Numbered from the stretch's first letter, positions 51,842-63,358 are shown. The stretch is 64,000 bases of DNA from Hydrogenophaga sp. (GCF_011390835.1 NZ_JAABRQ010000009.1:54646-118645); one strand, 5' to 3'. Numbers and translations: made by a program. Notes: generated by a model not told the origin, from the sequence alone.

Positions 51842-53392
51842 TCAAGCTGGTGTCGGGGCGAGGAACGGTTCGATCGCCCGGCGAGCGGCCGCAGTGACCT
51901 GCTCGCGATCGGCGTCGGTCAGCTGCTCGGCCTCGGTCAGTCGCTCGACCAGGTCGTCGGGCAGCGCGTTGGCTGCGTCCTGCACGGCCTGCTGGGCAGT
52001 GGTCATGCGCTCCAGTGGCACGTCGTCGAACAGCGCCGCATTCAGCGCCAGCAGGATGGCGATCTGCGCCGGCACCGACACCGGCGACAGCTCAGCCTGG
52101 CCCAGGCAGGCGCGGATGCGCTTGCCGTGCTTGATGGACTGGCGTGTGTCGTCGTCGAGCCGGGCGCCGAAGCGCGCAAAGGTCTCGAGTTCTTCGAACT
52201 GCGCGTAAGCCAGCTTGAGGTCTCCCGCCACCGCGCGGTAGGCCGCGCGCTGCGCCTTGCCGCCCACGCGCGAGACCGAGGTGCCAACGTCGATGGCGGG
52301 CAACACGCCCAGCTCAAACAAAGACGGCGACAGCACGATCTGGCCGTCGGTGATGGAGATGAGGTTGGTCGGGATGTAGGCCGAGATATTCTGTGCCTCG
52401 GTCTCGATGATGGGCAGCGCGGTCATGGAGCCGCCGCCACGCGCCTGATTCAGGTGGGTGGCGCGCTCTAGCATGCGCGAGTGGATGTAGAAGATGTCGC
52501 CCGGAAAGGCCTCGCGCCCGGGCGGGCGGCGCAGCAGCAAGGAGAGTTCGCGGTAGGCGCGCGCGTGGTGGGTGAGGTCGTCGTAGACGATCAGCACGTC
52601 GCGGCCCGCTTCCATGAAGTGCTCGGCGATGCTGGTGGCGGCATAGGGTGCGATGTACGCCAGGCCCGGCGCGTCGTTGCCTTCGGCCACCACCACCACG
52701 GTGTATTCCAGCGCACCTTTCTCGCGCAGCTTGGCCACCGCCTTGGCCACCGCCGAGGCGCGCTGACCGATGGCGCAGTACACGCACAGCACGTCCTTGC
52801 CGCGCTGGTTGAAGATGGTGTCGACGGCGATCGCCGTCTTGCCGGTCTGGCGGTCGCCCAGGATCAGTTCGCGTTGGCCACGGCCAATGGGAATCAGGGC
52901 ATCGATGACCTTCAGACCGGTCTGCAGCGGCTCGGTCACCGGGGCGCGGTCCATGATGGGCGCCGCCGGGCGCTCGATGGGCAGGCGCTCACGCGTGGCC
53001 ACACGTCCGAGGCCGTCCAGTGGCCGGCCCAGCGGGTCGATCACACGGCCCAGCAGCGCATCGCCCACCACGACGTCCATCACGCGGCCGGTGCGTTGCA
53101 CGTCCTGGCCGGCGTGCAGGTGCGCGTGGTCGCCGAGAAGCACGACGTCAACGCCGTCCTCATCGAGATTGAAAGCGATGCCCGACAGGCCGCCCGGGAA
53201 CAACAGCAACTCCTCGAAGCCCAGGCCGGGCAAGCCATGAACCCGTGCGATGCCGGTGGACACGCTGGCGACCGTGCCCACCTCGCGAACCATCAGTTTT
53301 GGCTTGAAGGCTTGTACACGATCAGCAATGCCGGCGAATGCCTCCTGAACCACACTTTTCAGCGAGGCGGGCGCCGGCACGTTGCTCATCAT
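51842..53392 (-). CDS. atpA: N-ATPase alpha subunit
   Basis: The 516-residue subunit has the nucleotide-binding loop [11 protein letters not shown] near residue 170, [20 protein letters not shown] near 290, and [19 protein letters not shown] near 343. It groups with N-type enzymes by its operon rather than by an assessed tree. Like other alpha subunits it holds regulatory nucleotide sites. It overlaps atpF by 4 bp. Confidence 0.93.
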   Translation of the reverse strand: MMSNVPAPASLKSVVQEAFAGIADRVQAFKPKLMVREVGTVASVSTGIARVHGLPGLGFEELLLFPGGLSGIAFNLDEDGVDVVLLGDHAHLHAGQDVQRTGRVMDVVVGDALLGRVIDPLGRPLDGLGRVATRERLPIERPAAPIMDRAPVTEPLQTGLKVIDALIPIGRGQRELILGDRQTGKTAIAVDTIFNQRGKDVLCVYCAIGQRASAVAKAVAKLREKGALEYTVVVVAEGNDAPGLAYIAPYAATSIAEHFMEAGRDVLIVYDDLTHHARAYRELSLLLRRPPGREAFPGDIFYIHSRMLERATHLNQARGGGSMTALPIIETEAQNISAYIPTNLISITDGQIVLSPSLFELGVLPAIDVGTSVSRVGGKAQRAAYRAVAGDLKLAYAQFEELETFARFGARLDDDTRQSIKHGKRIRACLGQAELSPVSVPAQIAILLALNAALFDDVPLERMTTAQQAVQDAANALPDDLVERLTEAEQLTDADREQVTAAARRAIEPFLAPTPA

Positions 53393-54162
53393 GCGGCCTC
53401 CTTCACGCCGAGCCGCTCTTCCAGGTCAGATGACAGGGCCAGGAGGTAGTCCGAAATGCTCCAGGCCAGCTTTTGGCCCTTTGCGCTGAGTTCGATGCCG
53501 CTGACGAGTTCGGGTGTGGCTTCAAACTTCAGAGGGACCGGCTGCCCGAAGCAGGCTTCCAGGGCCGTGTGGATCGCCTCGCGCTGCGGTTGCGCCAGCT
53601 CGAAGGCGCTGCGCAGCAAGGCGGGCTCGGCATCCGACACTCCCCTGAGGGCCGCGCCGAGCGTGGCCAGGTCGGGGCCCTCGACGGCCTGCAGGCGCTC
53701 GATGAAGACCTCGCAAGCCCGCTGCTCCAAGTCGACCCCCGCGAGGTCACCGAGCACCCGACGCGAAATGTCGAACACCTGCTGCTGCGTTTGGCGAGTG
53801 ATCTCGCCATGCAGGTGCTGCGCGTCGGCCAGCAGCGCCTTCGCGCGCTGGGCGCTCGCAGCATCCGCTTGCTCGCTGGCTGCGAGTTGCAGGCGATCGC
53901 GTTCGGCCTTCGCCTCCTCCTTGGCCTTGCGCAGCAGGTCTGCGCGCTGTTCGTCGAAGGCCTGGTTCTTCTTCTCGAACTCCTCCTGCCGTTCATGAGC
54001 CTCGGCCTTGGTCGCGGCAGCATCCGCCAGTTGCGCTGCAATCTTTTGCTCCCGGGCGGCAATGGCGTCCAACACGGGCTGATACAGGAAGCGCTTCATC
54101 AACCACACCAGGATGATGAAGTTCAGCAGCTGCGCACCGACGGTAAACCAGTCGATGAGCAC
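53389..54162 (-). CDS. atpF: N-ATPase b subunit with delta-like C-terminal extension
   Basis: The 257-residue stator subunit starts with the b-type membrane helix [21 protein letters not shown] long charged coiled coil follows ([20 protein letters not shown] onward). It then continues to a C-terminal region of about 110 residues ([40 protein letters not shown]) that stands in for the missing delta subunit. Ordinary b subunits are near 160 residues. No atpH gene is present, as is typical of N-ATPases. Confidence 0.9.
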   Translation of the reverse strand: MLIDWFTVGAQLLNFIILVWLMKRFLYQPVLDAIAAREQKIAAQLADAAATKAEAHERQEEFEKKNQAFDEQRADLLRKAKEEAKAERDRLQLAASEQADAASAQRAKALLADAQHLHGEITRQTQQQVFDISRRVLGDLAGVDLEQRACEVFIERLQAVEGPDLATLGAALRGVSDAEPALLRSAFELAQPQREAIHTALEACFGQPVPLKFEATPELVSGIELSAKGQKLAWSISDYLLALSSDLEERLGVKEAA

Positions 54163-54165
54163 GGC

Positions 54166-54456
54166 CTACTTCCCCGCCGCCTGGGTAGCCGCTTCGATCG
54201 CCGCATTCCAGAACGGGTTGGAGAAAATCAGGATCATCGACACCACGAAGCAGTAAATGGCCGTCGACTCGATCATCGCCAGGCCGACGAACAGAGTGCG
54301 GGTGATGGTGGCCGACGCATCGGGCTGCTGGGCCAGCGACGTGAGCGCCACCGCCACGGCCCTGCCTTCGGCCAATGCCGGCCCCATCGTGCCGAAGCCG
54401 GTGGTCAGGCCGGCCATGACGATGGACGCGACGGCGATCAAGGTGAGAGAGTCCAT
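54166..54456 (-). CDS. atpE: N-ATPase c subunit (rotor ring)
   Basis: The 96-residue protein has two membrane helices. Helix 2 holds the ion-binding carboxylate in IESTAIY (E63, S64, T65, Y68), the pattern known from sodium-binding c rings. Helix 1 has E30 in GPALAEGRAV where sodium enzymes usually have glutamine. A double-carboxylate site is also known for N-type rings, and one such ring (Burkholderia) was reported proton-specific. Ion choice is therefore open. It is four bases from atpF. Confidence 0.93.
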   Translation of the reverse strand: MDSLTLIAVASIVMAGLTTGFGTMGPALAEGRAVAVALTSLAQQPDASATITRTLFVGLAMIESTAIYCFVVSMILIFSNPFWNAAIEAATQAAGK

Positions 54457-54497
54457 GGGGAGTCCTTAAAGTGATGAATCGATGACGACAGCGCGAA

Positions 54498-55202
54498 TCA
54501 GTTCGCGTCCGTCGGGGAAGGCTTGGGCTTGCTGCCGCCGGCACTGCGGGTCGCAGCGGCGATGTACACCGCTGCCAGGATGGTGAAGATGTAGGCCTGC
54601 ACCATGCCGGTGAGCAAACCCAGCACCGTCATGACGATGGGGAAGACGAAGGGCGTGATCGACAGAAGAATGGCGATGATCATGGCGCCGCTCATCATGT
54701 TGCCGAACAGGCGCACGGCCAACGCCAGCGTGCGCGAGGCTTCGCTGATCAGATTGAAAGGCAGCATGATCGGCGTGGGCTTCATATACGACTTCAGGTA
54801 GGCACCCAGACCCTGGCCAGAGATGCCGAACAGCGGCACCGCCACCAGCACGCACAATGCCAGCGCCACCGTTGTCGACAGCGACGCGGTCGGCGGCTCG
54901 TAGCCGGGCACCACGGTGGCCAGCGCCGCCGCAGCGACGAACAGGAACAGCGTGCCGAGAAACCCGAGGTAGCGTTTCGGCTCCTTCAGGCCAACGTCTT
55001 CGATTTGCCCCAGGATCGCGGTCACCACAATCTCCAGCAGGTTCTGCCAGCGAGAGCGCTCATGACCGGTGGTGAGGCGGCGCGTGATGAGCGCGGCGCC
55101 CACCACCAGCACCGCCATCAGTGCCCAGGTGAACACAATGGTGGCGTTCAGTTTGATGAAGCCGTATTGCCAGAAGATCCAGGCATCGGGTGTCAGGCGC
55201 AT
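54498..55202 (-). CDS. atpB: N-ATPase a subunit
   Basis: The 234-residue membrane stator subunit has several helices, the family region ISEASRTLALAVRLFGNMMS near residue 165 with the essential arginine in LALAVRLFGN, and the final helix LLTGMVQAYIFTILAAVYIA. It makes the ion half-channels against the c ring. ATG 55202 overlaps atpR. The 41-bp gap to atpE is normal. Confidence 0.92.
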   Translation of the reverse strand: MRLTPDAWIFWQYGFIKLNATIVFTWALMAVLVVGAALITRRLTTGHERSRWQNLLEIVVTAILGQIEDVGLKEPKRYLGFLGTLFLFVAAAALATVVPGYEPPTASLSTTVALALCVLVAVPLFGISGQGLGAYLKSYMKPTPIMLPFNLISEASRTLALAVRLFGNMMSGAMIIAILLSITPFVFPIVMTVLGLLTGMVQAYIFTILAAVYIAAATRSAGGSKPKPSPTDAN

Positions 55203-55507
55203 GGCGGTACCCTCGACGACGGCGGTGTCACGGCGGCAGGAGTCGGTCGTGTGACACGAAGAACGATGGCGCGCGCCAGCACAAAGCCGAGCAGACAAAG
55301 CCCCAGCCGCACCATCTGCCCCCCTCCGACCAAGTGAAACCCGGCCAGGACGATGGCTGTGCGCAGGATGATGCTGCCGAAAAACCAGCGCGCGGGTGTG
55401 GGTGAGGTGGCTCCCCGCTGCACGGTCCACCACAGCCCGCCGAAGAAGACCACCCCCAGGACAGCGCCTGCCAGAATGGTCGCGGCCCAATTGAAAGCGT
55501 CAGACAT
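55193..55507 (-). CDS. atpR: N-ATPase accessory membrane protein AtpR
   Basis: AtpR is a small membrane protein found only in N-ATPase operons and proposed to stabilise the c ring. The 104-residue protein has three hydrophobic helices (LAGAVLGVVFFGGLWWTVQR, WFFGSIILRTAIVLAGFHLV, LGLCLLGFVLARAIVLRV) with arginines near their ends. ATG 55507 has GGAGG 6 nt upstream; an ATG six bases earlier leaves no spacing. It overlaps both neighbours, atpQ and atpB. Confidence 0.82.
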   Translation of the reverse strand: MSDAFNWAATILAGAVLGVVFFGGLWWTVQRGATSPTPARWFFGSIILRTAIVLAGFHLVGGGQMVRLGLCLLGFVLARAIVLRVTRPTPAAVTPPSSRVPPCA

Positions 55508-55843
55508 CGGCATCCTCCCGTTCGTCATGCATCGCCTGGTCTTCGCGAGCCACCCAATGCCAAGCATTCAGGCAACCGACGGCCAACCCCGCCGCCAGCA
55601 GCGCCAGCGTCCACGAGCGTCCACCGGGATAGCGCTGGTCCAACCACAGGCCGAGTGCAGCGCCCAGCAGCGTGGGCACCGCCACCGACCAGCCGATTAA
55701 ACCCATCATACCGAGGCCAAACCAGACCCCTGGCGTGCCGCTGCGGCGCGCCTTGAGCTTGCGCGTGGCTTTGGCGCCGACCTGGTCGGCCAGCGTCGGG
55801 TCGGCCGGGGCATGGGCCGGTGGCGTGCGCTTGGGGTCCTGAC

Positions 55844-55847
<4 letters not shown>
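55500..55847 (-). CDS. atpQ: N-ATPase accessory protein AtpQ
   Basis: AtpQ is an AtpI/AtpZ-type small membrane protein that accompanies N-ATPases. The 115-residue protein has a basic N-terminal segment (ATRKLKARRSG) and two helices: GVWFGLGMMGLIGWSVAVPT and WTLALLAAGLAVGCLNAW. GAALGLWLDQRYP joins them, as in AtpI proteins. It overlaps atpC by 4 bp at its start and atpR by 8 bp at its end. Confidence 0.85.
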
Positions 55848-57965
<2,118 letters not shown>

Positions 57966-58520
57966 TCAAGGCGCACCCTCATCCTCTGGCAGACCTTCCA
58001 GCAGATCGGCCAATTCGTCCGCGTGCTCCTCTTCCACCGCCAGGATCTTCTTGAGCAGGTCGCTGGTGGTCGGATCATGATCACCGAGGTAGCGCACCAT
58101 GTCCCGGTAGCTGTCGATGGCGATTCGTTCGGCCACGAGGTTCTCGCGGATCATGTCGGGCAGCGTCTTGCCGGGCAGGTACTCGGCGTGGCTACGTTCG
58201 CTCAGGCTTTCGGGCGAGAAGTCGGGCTCTCCGCCGAGCTGCACGATGCGCGCGGCAAGCAGGTCAGCGTGGCCTTGCTCTTCATTGGAGTGCACGAGAA
58301 ATTCAGCACCTACGCTTTGGCCATGAATACCGCGCGCCATGAAATGGTGGCGGCGGTAACGCAGTACGCACACGATCTCGGTGGCCAATGCTTCGTTGAG
58401 CATCTTCAAGACCTTGGGTCGGTCGGCGTTGTACCCCGCGGTCACCGCGCCCTTTTCAAGGTGCTTTCGGGCCTGGCTGCGCAGGGTCTTCACCGGAGTG
58501 AGTTTGTGAGAGGTAGTCAT
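57966..58520 (-). CDS. Bacterioferritin-like iron-storage or Dps-type protein
   Basis: The 184-residue four-helix protein carries ferritin-type metal ligands. LNEALATEIVCVLRYRRHHF near residue 41 and VHSNEEQGHADLLAARIVQL near 75 are the first pair. IRENLVAERIAIDSYRDMVR near 123 and ILAVEEEHADELADLLEGLP near 160 are the second. These give paired E and ExxH motifs for a di-iron centre. It stores or detoxifies iron. It is last in the minus-strand SDR-BON-ferritin unit, 25 bp after the BON gene. Confidence 0.83.
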   Translation of the reverse strand: MTTSHKLTPVKTLRSQARKHLEKGAVTAGYNADRPKVLKMLNEALATEIVCVLRYRRHHFMARGIHGQSVGAEFLVHSNEEQGHADLLAARIVQLGGEPDFSPESLSERSHAEYLPGKTLPDMIRENLVAERIAIDSYRDMVRYLGDHDPTTSDLLKKILAVEEEHADELADLLEGLPEDEGAP

Positions 58521-58545
58521 GAACGGCTCCTGTAAGAAATAAGGC

Positions 58546-59130
58546 CTATTGCTTGATCATGAGTTCGTTCTTCACGCTGCTGGCGCCCTCGACAGCACCG
58601 GCAAGCTGGGTGGCCAGGTCGATCTGGCTCTGGTCGTTGACGAAGCCGGTAAGCTGAACCTCGCCTTTGAAAGTGAGCACGCTGATGTCGAAGCTCCTGA
58701 TGGCCGCATCCGCCAGCAAGGCCGTCTTGACGCGGCCCGTCACCGCCGCATCATCGAACTTGGTGCCGACCGTACTCGGGCTGTCCTTGAGGGTGACAGC
58801 GTTCTCGACACTCAGGACGCCAGCAACAGCACCAGTCAGCGCCAGGGCTTGGTCAATCTGCGCCTGGTTGTCGACAAAGCCACTGAGTTGCACGACGCCT
58901 TTCCGGGTCTCGACCTGCAGGTCGAAGCTCTTCACAAGTTCGTCGGCCAGCAGCGCCGACTTGACGGTGGAGGTGATCACAGCGTCGTCAACCTGGGTGC
59001 CCAGGCTCATGGGCGGCTCGGGCGTGACCACGGCCTCGGGCTCAGCGGACTTGCTGCAAGCGCCGAGCGCCGCGAGCACCGTGAAACTGGTGGCCAGAAA
59101 AGCGATCCGGATGGGATGGCGAAATGTCAT
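58546..59130 (-). CDS. Lipoprotein with two BON domains (OsmY-like)
   Basis: The 194-residue protein has a signal ending LAALGACSKS with the lipobox cysteine near residue 25. Two BON domains follow, each with a LxVETRKGVVQLSGF-type strand: one at residues 49-115 (SFDLQVETRKGVVQLSGFVD) and one at 123-190 (SFDISVLTFKGEVQLTGFVN). OsmY-type proteins protect the periplasm in osmotic stress. It precedes the ferritin-like gene and follows the SDR gene by 28 bp on the same strand. Confidence 0.87.
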   Translation of the reverse strand: MTFRHPIRIAFLATSFTVLAALGACSKSAEPEAVVTPEPPMSLGTQVDDAVITSTVKSALLADELVKSFDLQVETRKGVVQLSGFVDNQAQIDQALALTGAVAGVLSVENAVTLKDSPSTVGTKFDDAAVTGRVKTALLADAAIRSFDISVLTFKGEVQLTGFVNDQSQIDLATQLAGAVEGASSVKNELMIKQ

Positions 59131-59158
59131 GGAGTTCTCCAAAAAAAGTAAAAAACGT

Positions 59159-59908
59159 TCAGCGAGCGAGGTAACCGCCGTCAACGGGGTAATAGGCACC
59201 GGTCACGAAAGACGCGCGACTGGAGGCCAGCCAGACCACCAGCTCGGCCACCTCCTCGGGCAGACCGAGCCGACCGATGGGGTGAGCCGCGATCAAGGCC
59301 GCCTTGACATCGGCGTCTTCCTCCAGCGCGCTGACCATGGGCGTGTGAATGAAGCCAGGACCCACTGCGTTGATGCGCAGGCCCTGGGCGCTGTAGGCGA
59401 TGGCCGCAGCCTGCGTGAGGCCGATCACGCCGTGCTTGGCAGCGGTGTAGGCCGGCGCCGTGGCCATGCCCACCATGCCGAGGATGGAGGCGGTGTTGAC
59501 GATTGCGCCACCGCCATGGCGCAGCATCGCGGGGATCTGCGCTTTCATGCCGAAGAACACGCCGGAAAGATTGGTGTTGATCACCTCCGCCCATGCATCG
59601 AGCGGGTAGTCGGCAAGCAACGCGGATTCGCCACCGATGCCGGCGTTGTTGCAGGCGACATCGAGTTGACCGAAATGCGCCATGGCCTGCTCCACCAGCG
59701 CCTGCGCGTCGCCAGCCTTCCCTGCATCGGACGCTGCAAACAGCGCCTCTGCGCCCAGAGCGCGCACCTTTTTGATCGTCTCTTGTCCCGCGTGGGCGTC
59801 GATGTCGGACAGGATCAGGCGCGCCCCTTCCCGAGCGGCTACGAGGGCAATGGCTCGGCCGATGCCTGAGGCAGCACCGGTGACGAGCACCACTTTGTTT
59901 TTCAGCAT
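59159..59908 (-). CDS. Short-chain dehydrogenase (glucose/ribitol dehydrogenase-like)
   Basis: The 249-residue SDR has VLVTGAASGIGRAIALVAAR near residue 8, NNAGIGGES near 89, IVNTASILGMVG near 136 and the active-site Tyr/Lys pair in AYTAAKHGVIGLTQAA near 151. The end FVTGAYYPVDGGYLAR is characteristic. Physiological substrate is not evident. It heads an operon with the BON lipoprotein and the ferritin-like gene. ATG 59908. Confidence 0.88.
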   Translation of the reverse strand: MLKNKVVLVTGAASGIGRAIALVAAREGARLILSDIDAHAGQETIKKVRALGAEALFAASDAGKAGDAQALVEQAMAHFGQLDVACNNAGIGGESALLADYPLDAWAEVINTNLSGVFFGMKAQIPAMLRHGGGAIVNTASILGMVGMATAPAYTAAKHGVIGLTQAAAIAYSAQGLRINAVGPGFIHTPMVSALEEDADVKAALIAAHPIGRLGLPEEVAELVVWLASSRASFVTGAYYPVDGGYLAR

Positions 59909-60023
59909 GAGGTTCCATCCAGCGTGTGGCAGCCAAGGGCGGCACTGTCTGCAAGAGCTAGGCGTCCAAGTCAGACGGCAGCCGCAGCGAGGATGAACTT
60001 TCGGTGTTTGCGCAGCGGTCGTC

Positions 60024-60039
60024 TGTGCGCTGCCAGACA
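60024..60039 (-). promoter_or_regulatory. Palindromic operator and promoter for the SDR-BON-ferritin unit
   Basis: The plus strand reads TGTGCGCTGCCAGACA. Facing minus, GCACAGAC is followed after 21 nt by GAAAGT (59997-60002). A plus-strand TACCCT at 22 nt is also possible, so direction is not fully settled. Confidence 0.6.
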
Positions 60040-60164
60040 CAGGCCCACAACTGCGTGGCGCTACCCTGGCCAGACGCGAGCATGCGCGCCACACGCAGGC
60101 CAGTCACGGGTTGTCGACTCTTCTATCCTGAGCCCGCTGCGTTCGGGCCCATGGTCTTGCGAGG

Positions 60165-60180
60165 GGTGCGCCAGCGCACA
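60165..60180 (+). promoter_or_regulatory. Palindromic operator and promoter for the CsbD gene
   Basis: GGTGCGCCAGCGCACA followed by GAC, with TAACTT (60202-60207) at 21 nt. The predicted leader is 52 nt. The 59909-60265 gap holds only these two promoters. Confidence 0.75.
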
Positions 60181-60265
60181 GACGCCGATGGTGACGATGA
60201 CTAACTTGCCACCCGGGAGGCCTGTGGGCCGCCTGAGTCAATTCAACCATCAACAATGAAGCGCA

Positions 60266-60451
60266 ATGAACAAAGATCAGGTCAAGGGCACGGTCAAGGA
60301 AGTGGCGGGCAAGGTGCAGGCGCAAACCGGCAAGGCTTTGGGAAGTAAGGAGCAACAAGCCAAGGGCTATGTTCGGGAAGCCGAAGGCAAGGCCCAGCAC
60401 GTTGTGGGTGACGCAAGGAAGCTGGCCAAGGACGCGATCAAAAAGCCTTGA
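60266..60451 (+). CDS. CsbD family stress protein
   Basis: The 61-residue protein is a typical CsbD: MNKDQVKGTVKEVAGKVQAQ, then TGKALGSKEQQAKGYVREAE, ending in a lysine-rich helix. It is small, charged and without a membrane segment. CsbD proteins are induced by general stress in many bacteria but their molecular function is unknown. The palindrome promoter at 60165-60180 lies directly upstream. Confidence 0.88.
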   Translation: MNKDQVKGTVKEVAGKVQAQTGKALGSKEQQAKGYVREAEGKAQHVVGDARKLAKDAIKKP

Positions 60452-60607
60452 TCCACGCAGTATCCATGTCGACTCGGGGCAGCTGGATGCGCGTTGCCTG
60501 CGTGCGAAATGCTAAGAGCGAAAGCACCCTGACCGGATCCAGGCAAGTCAACGCGCAGCCGTCCACACCTACCCTGGTCGCCAACGCACCACCTCCGGAA
60601 AGCACCC

Positions 60608-61132
60608 ATGAACCCAGATCGCCCAACACTGGTCTCGCGTGCGATTGACCCATGCCCAAGGCCTGGACCGCACCCGGTCGACGAAGTGCAGACTTGGCAC
60701 GCCCTGCCCTCCTCGTTCCAATGGCTGTCTACCTGCGCCGCCTTTGCCGACTCGGGCGGCATGGCCAGTGGGGATGAGCTGGCGCAGCGCCTCGTCGACT
60801 CGGCCTCTCATGCGGGTGGTGCGTCCGGTTTGCAAGCAACCTCACAGGTTGCGCGCTGGATCCTCTCTCGGGCCGTGGTGACGGTCCTGGGGCCACATGG
60901 CTGGATGCTGCCCTTGTTCCAGTTTGATCTGGCCAACGCCGCGCTCAAGCCGAGCATGGCGCCGGTGCTGTCTGCGCTGCACGGCGTTTTCGACGAAGCG
61001 GAGTTGGCACTGTGGTTCGTGTCGTCCAACCACTGGCTTGAAGGCGATCGGCCCGCCATGGTCATGCACAAGAACCTGCCGGGCGTGCTGCACGCAGCAC
61101 GCGCCGACCGCTACGTGGCCAGGGGGCACTGA
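60608..61132 (+). CDS. Second MbcA/ParS-like (DUF2384-type) protein, orphan
   Basis: The 174-residue protein shares GWMLPLFQFDLANAALKPSM near residue 99 and AELALWFVSSNHWLEGDRPA near 133 with the protein at 37688-38146. That includes the FQF motif and the W-x(4)-N-x-x-L-x-G-x-x-P pattern. The N-terminal 45 residues have no recognisable domain. GGAAAG lies 7 nt before ATG 60608. No toxin gene is adjacent. It follows the CsbD gene by 156 bp on the same strand and may share its promoter. Confidence 0.55.
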   Translation: MNPDRPTLVSRAIDPCPRPGPHPVDEVQTWHALPSSFQWLSTCAAFADSGGMASGDELAQRLVDSASHAGGASGLQATSQVARWILSRAVVTVLGPHGWMLPLFQFDLANAALKPSMAPVLSALHGVFDEAELALWFVSSNHWLEGDRPAMVMHKNLPGVLHAARADRYVARGH

Positions 61133-61191
61133 ACAGCACTGGCCCAAGGTGGCCCGGCTGTCGTGCTGGGCCCCGGTGGAGCATGAGGCGC

Positions 61192-61419
61192 TCAGCGGGG
61201 GCGCTTGCCCAGCACCGTATCGTTCATGGTCCGCTCCCAAGCGACCATCTGTTTCTCGGCTTCTTCGCGGCCAACACCATAGCGCTCCTGGATTTTTCCA
61301 GACAGCGGGACGCGGCGCCCTGCAATGCTTTGAAGATCCTCGTCGGTCAGCTTGCTCCACTGCCGTTTTGCATGGCCAGCAAGGTCCGGCCAGTTGTCTT
61401 GAATGGCGTCCCGGGTCAT
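61192..61419 (-). CDS. CsbD-like protein (YjbJ type)
   Basis: The 75-residue protein shows DNWPDLAGHAKRQWSKLTDE, then DLQSIAGRRVPLSGKIQERY and EEAEKQMVAWERT, the YjbJ variant of the CsbD family. It is predicted to be a helical cytoplasmic stress protein. ATG 61419 is preceded by GAGAG. It is convergent with the MbcA/ParS-like gene. The palindrome at 61492-61507 gives a 39-nt leader. Confidence 0.83.
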   Translation of the reverse strand: MTRDAIQDNWPDLAGHAKRQWSKLTDEDLQSIAGRRVPLSGKIQERYGVGREEAEKQMVAWERTMNDTVLGKRPR

Positions 61420-61491
61420 GTGAGCTCTCTGTTCGGGGCAAACACAAGCATCTACCCCAAACGCAATGTGCGGTATTTCCGCCCAGAGGTC

Positions 61492-61507
61492 TGTGCGCTG
61501 TCGAACA
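61492..61507 (-). promoter_or_regulatory. Palindromic operator and promoter for the YjbJ-like gene
   Basis: TGTGCGCTGTCGAACA is identical to the copy at 2082. On the minus strand CACATT (61465-61470) lies 21 nt past it. Confidence 0.75.
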
Positions 61508-61635
61508 CAAGGTGTTTCACATCGATCCTGGCACCTTCGCAATAGTCATCACAGCAGGTGCTGTCCCACTGATGGGTGCTGTGGCAAACCATGGCCAGAG
61601 TCGAAGCCTGAACCTGAACACCCGCCTTGTGTCGG

Positions 61636-61651
61636 CGTGCGGCAGCGAACA
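61636..61651. promoter_or_regulatory. Second palindromic operator in the 61.4-62.0 kb gap
   Basis: CGTGCGGCAGCGAACA followed by GAC keeps the conserved half, but no -10 hexamer is at the usual spacing. It lies about 350 bp before the flavoprotein gene. Confidence 0.5.
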
Positions 61652-62002
61652 GACGATCAGGCAGGTGTCGTCGGATGCTCGTCGTCTGGGGCTGTCCAGT
61701 TTCGAACCTGGTCCTCAGAGGGTGTTGCTTGGTGCCTGACCACCGCGGATATCCCAGGCGACAGGTACTGGCTCGATCGGCACCTTACCCCGAACCGAAA
61801 CGCAGGAGTACCCTCTAGACGGATACGGCCGCAGTGGAGCAAGCCGCTTTTGCTGCAGCAACGTGAATCCGCTCCCGCCTTTGAGCCAAGCAGTTTCATG
61901 CACGATAGATCAGGCTTGGCCACATCAGACAGGCCGCGTCACACGGCCAGTTGCAAACCCCTGGTCGCGCGGCGATCACACGACAAAGATGGAGAAACGG
62001 AA
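61652..62002. other. Intergenic leader region with no recognised gene
   Basis: An open frame continues through this stretch into the flavoprotein gene, but its residues look random (frequent Cys, Arg, His, Ser, Pro) and no ribosome-binding site supports it. I see no other feature. Confidence 0.45.
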
Positions 62003-63358
62003 ATGACACGACGACTGGTGATCATCGGTGGCGACGCCGCAGGGATGTCTGCGGCAGCGCAGGCGCGTCGGCTGTTACCTGCCAACGAGCTCGAGATCGT
62101 GGCTTTCGAGCGCGGGTCGCACACCTCCTATGCGGCCTGCGGCCTTCCTTACTTGATCGGGGGTCTCGTCCAGAACCCGGCCGAGCTGGTGGCCAGAAAC
62201 CCACAAGAGCACCGAGCCAAAGGCATTGACGTTCGGATTCGGCAGGAGGTCATCGCCATCGACACCAAGGCCTCCGAAGTGACTGTGCGCGATATCGACA
62301 CGGGTCAAGAGTCGGCCACGCACTACGACGACCTTCTCATCGCCACCGGCGCATCGGGCATCACGCCGCCATGGCCGGGTATAGACGCAGACGGTGTCCT
62401 GCAGCTGCGCACGCTCGCAGATGCGGCCCAGGTGGAACAGGCGCTTGCGGCCGGGGCTCAGCGTGCGGTGGTGGTGGGCGCTGGCTACATTGGACTGGAA
62501 GTCGCAGAGAACCTGCTGGCACGAGGCCTGGCCGTGACCGTGATTGAGAAGCTCGACGCGCCGATGGGTGCCGTGCTGGATGCCGATATGGCCGCGGCAG
62601 TGGCAGACTCGATGCGGACCGCGGGTATCGATTTGCGACTGGGCACCTCCGTCACCGGTTTCAAGGTGAGTGACGGACGCGTGACGGCCGTCGAGACCGA
62701 GACAGACCCTGTCCCGGCTGACCTCGTGATCATCGGCCTGGGTGTGCGAGCCAACTCGGAGCTGGCCCGCGCCGCAGGCATCGGCGTGGGAGAGCGCGGT
62801 GGCATCATCGTCGACGACCAGCTGCGCACCGACACGCCGCATGTGTGGGCTGCCGGCGACTGCGTTGAATCCCGCCACCGGATGACCGGGCGCGGTGTGG
62901 TGATGGCCCTGGGCACGCACGCCAACAAACAGGGCCGTGCAGTCGGCACCAACATCGCGGGTGGCGAAGCGCACTTTGGCGGCGTGCTGGGCACAGCGAT
63001 CACCAAGTTCCAGCAGCTGGAGATCGCTCGCACTGGGCTGACCGAACGCGAGGCAGCAGAAGCAGGACTTGACGCCTTCGCCGAGATCACCGAAGCGTCG
63101 AATCGGGCAGGGTACTACCCTGATGCCCAAGACATGCGCATCAAGATCGTGGCCGAGCGCCAGACGGGTCTGATGCTTGGCGCACAGATTGTTGGCGGAG
63201 CAGATGCGGGAAAACGCATCGATGTGCTGGCCACGGCGCTGTGGAATGGCATGACAGCAGAAGCGGTAGGTGGAATGGACCTTTCATACGCACCGCCTTT
63301 CTCGCCGGTCTGGGACCCAGTGCTGCTGGCGGCAGGCAAGGCTGCCGCGAAGCTCTGA
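62003..63358 (+). CDS. FAD-dependent NAD(P)H oxidoreductase, CoA-disulfide-reductase-like
   Basis: The 451-residue flavoprotein has the N-terminal FAD-binding IIGGDAAGMSAAAQARRL and the SYAACGLPYLIGG motif near residue 38, whose single cysteine is the redox residue of CoA-disulfide reductases and NADH oxidases. The NAD-binding VVVGAGYIGLEVAENLL is near 156 and the second FAD motif WAAGDCVE near 283. The C-terminal dimerisation domain begins around ALGTHANKQGRA. It may reduce CoA disulfide, polysulfide or oxygen. ATG 62003 has GGAG 8 nt upstream. Confidence 0.88.
   Translation: MTRRLVIIGGDAAGMSAAAQARRLLPANELEIVAFERGSHTSYAACGLPYLIGGLVQNPAELVARNPQEHRAKGIDVRIRQEVIAIDTKASEVTVRDIDTGQESATHYDDLLIATGASGITPPWPGIDADGVLQLRTLADAAQVEQALAAGAQRAVVVGAGYIGLEVAENLLARGLAVTVIEKLDAPMGAVLDADMAAAVADSMRTAGIDLRLGTSVTGFKVSDGRVTAVETETDPVPADLVIIGLGVRANSELARAAGIGVGERGGIIVDDQLRTDTPHVWAAGDCVESRHRMTGRGVVMALGTHANKQGRAVGTNIAGGEAHFGGVLGTAITKFQQLEIARTGLTEREAAEAGLDAFAEITEASNRAGYYPDAQDMRIKIVAERQTGLMLGAQIVGGADAGKRIDVLATALWNGMTAEAVGGMDLSYAPPFSPVWDPVLLAAGKAAAKL

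Noticed and set aside
61466..62002. In-frame 179-codon extension in front of the flavoprotein
   Set aside because: The residues look random, a ribosome-binding site favours ATG 62003, and an operator copy lies inside the stretch.
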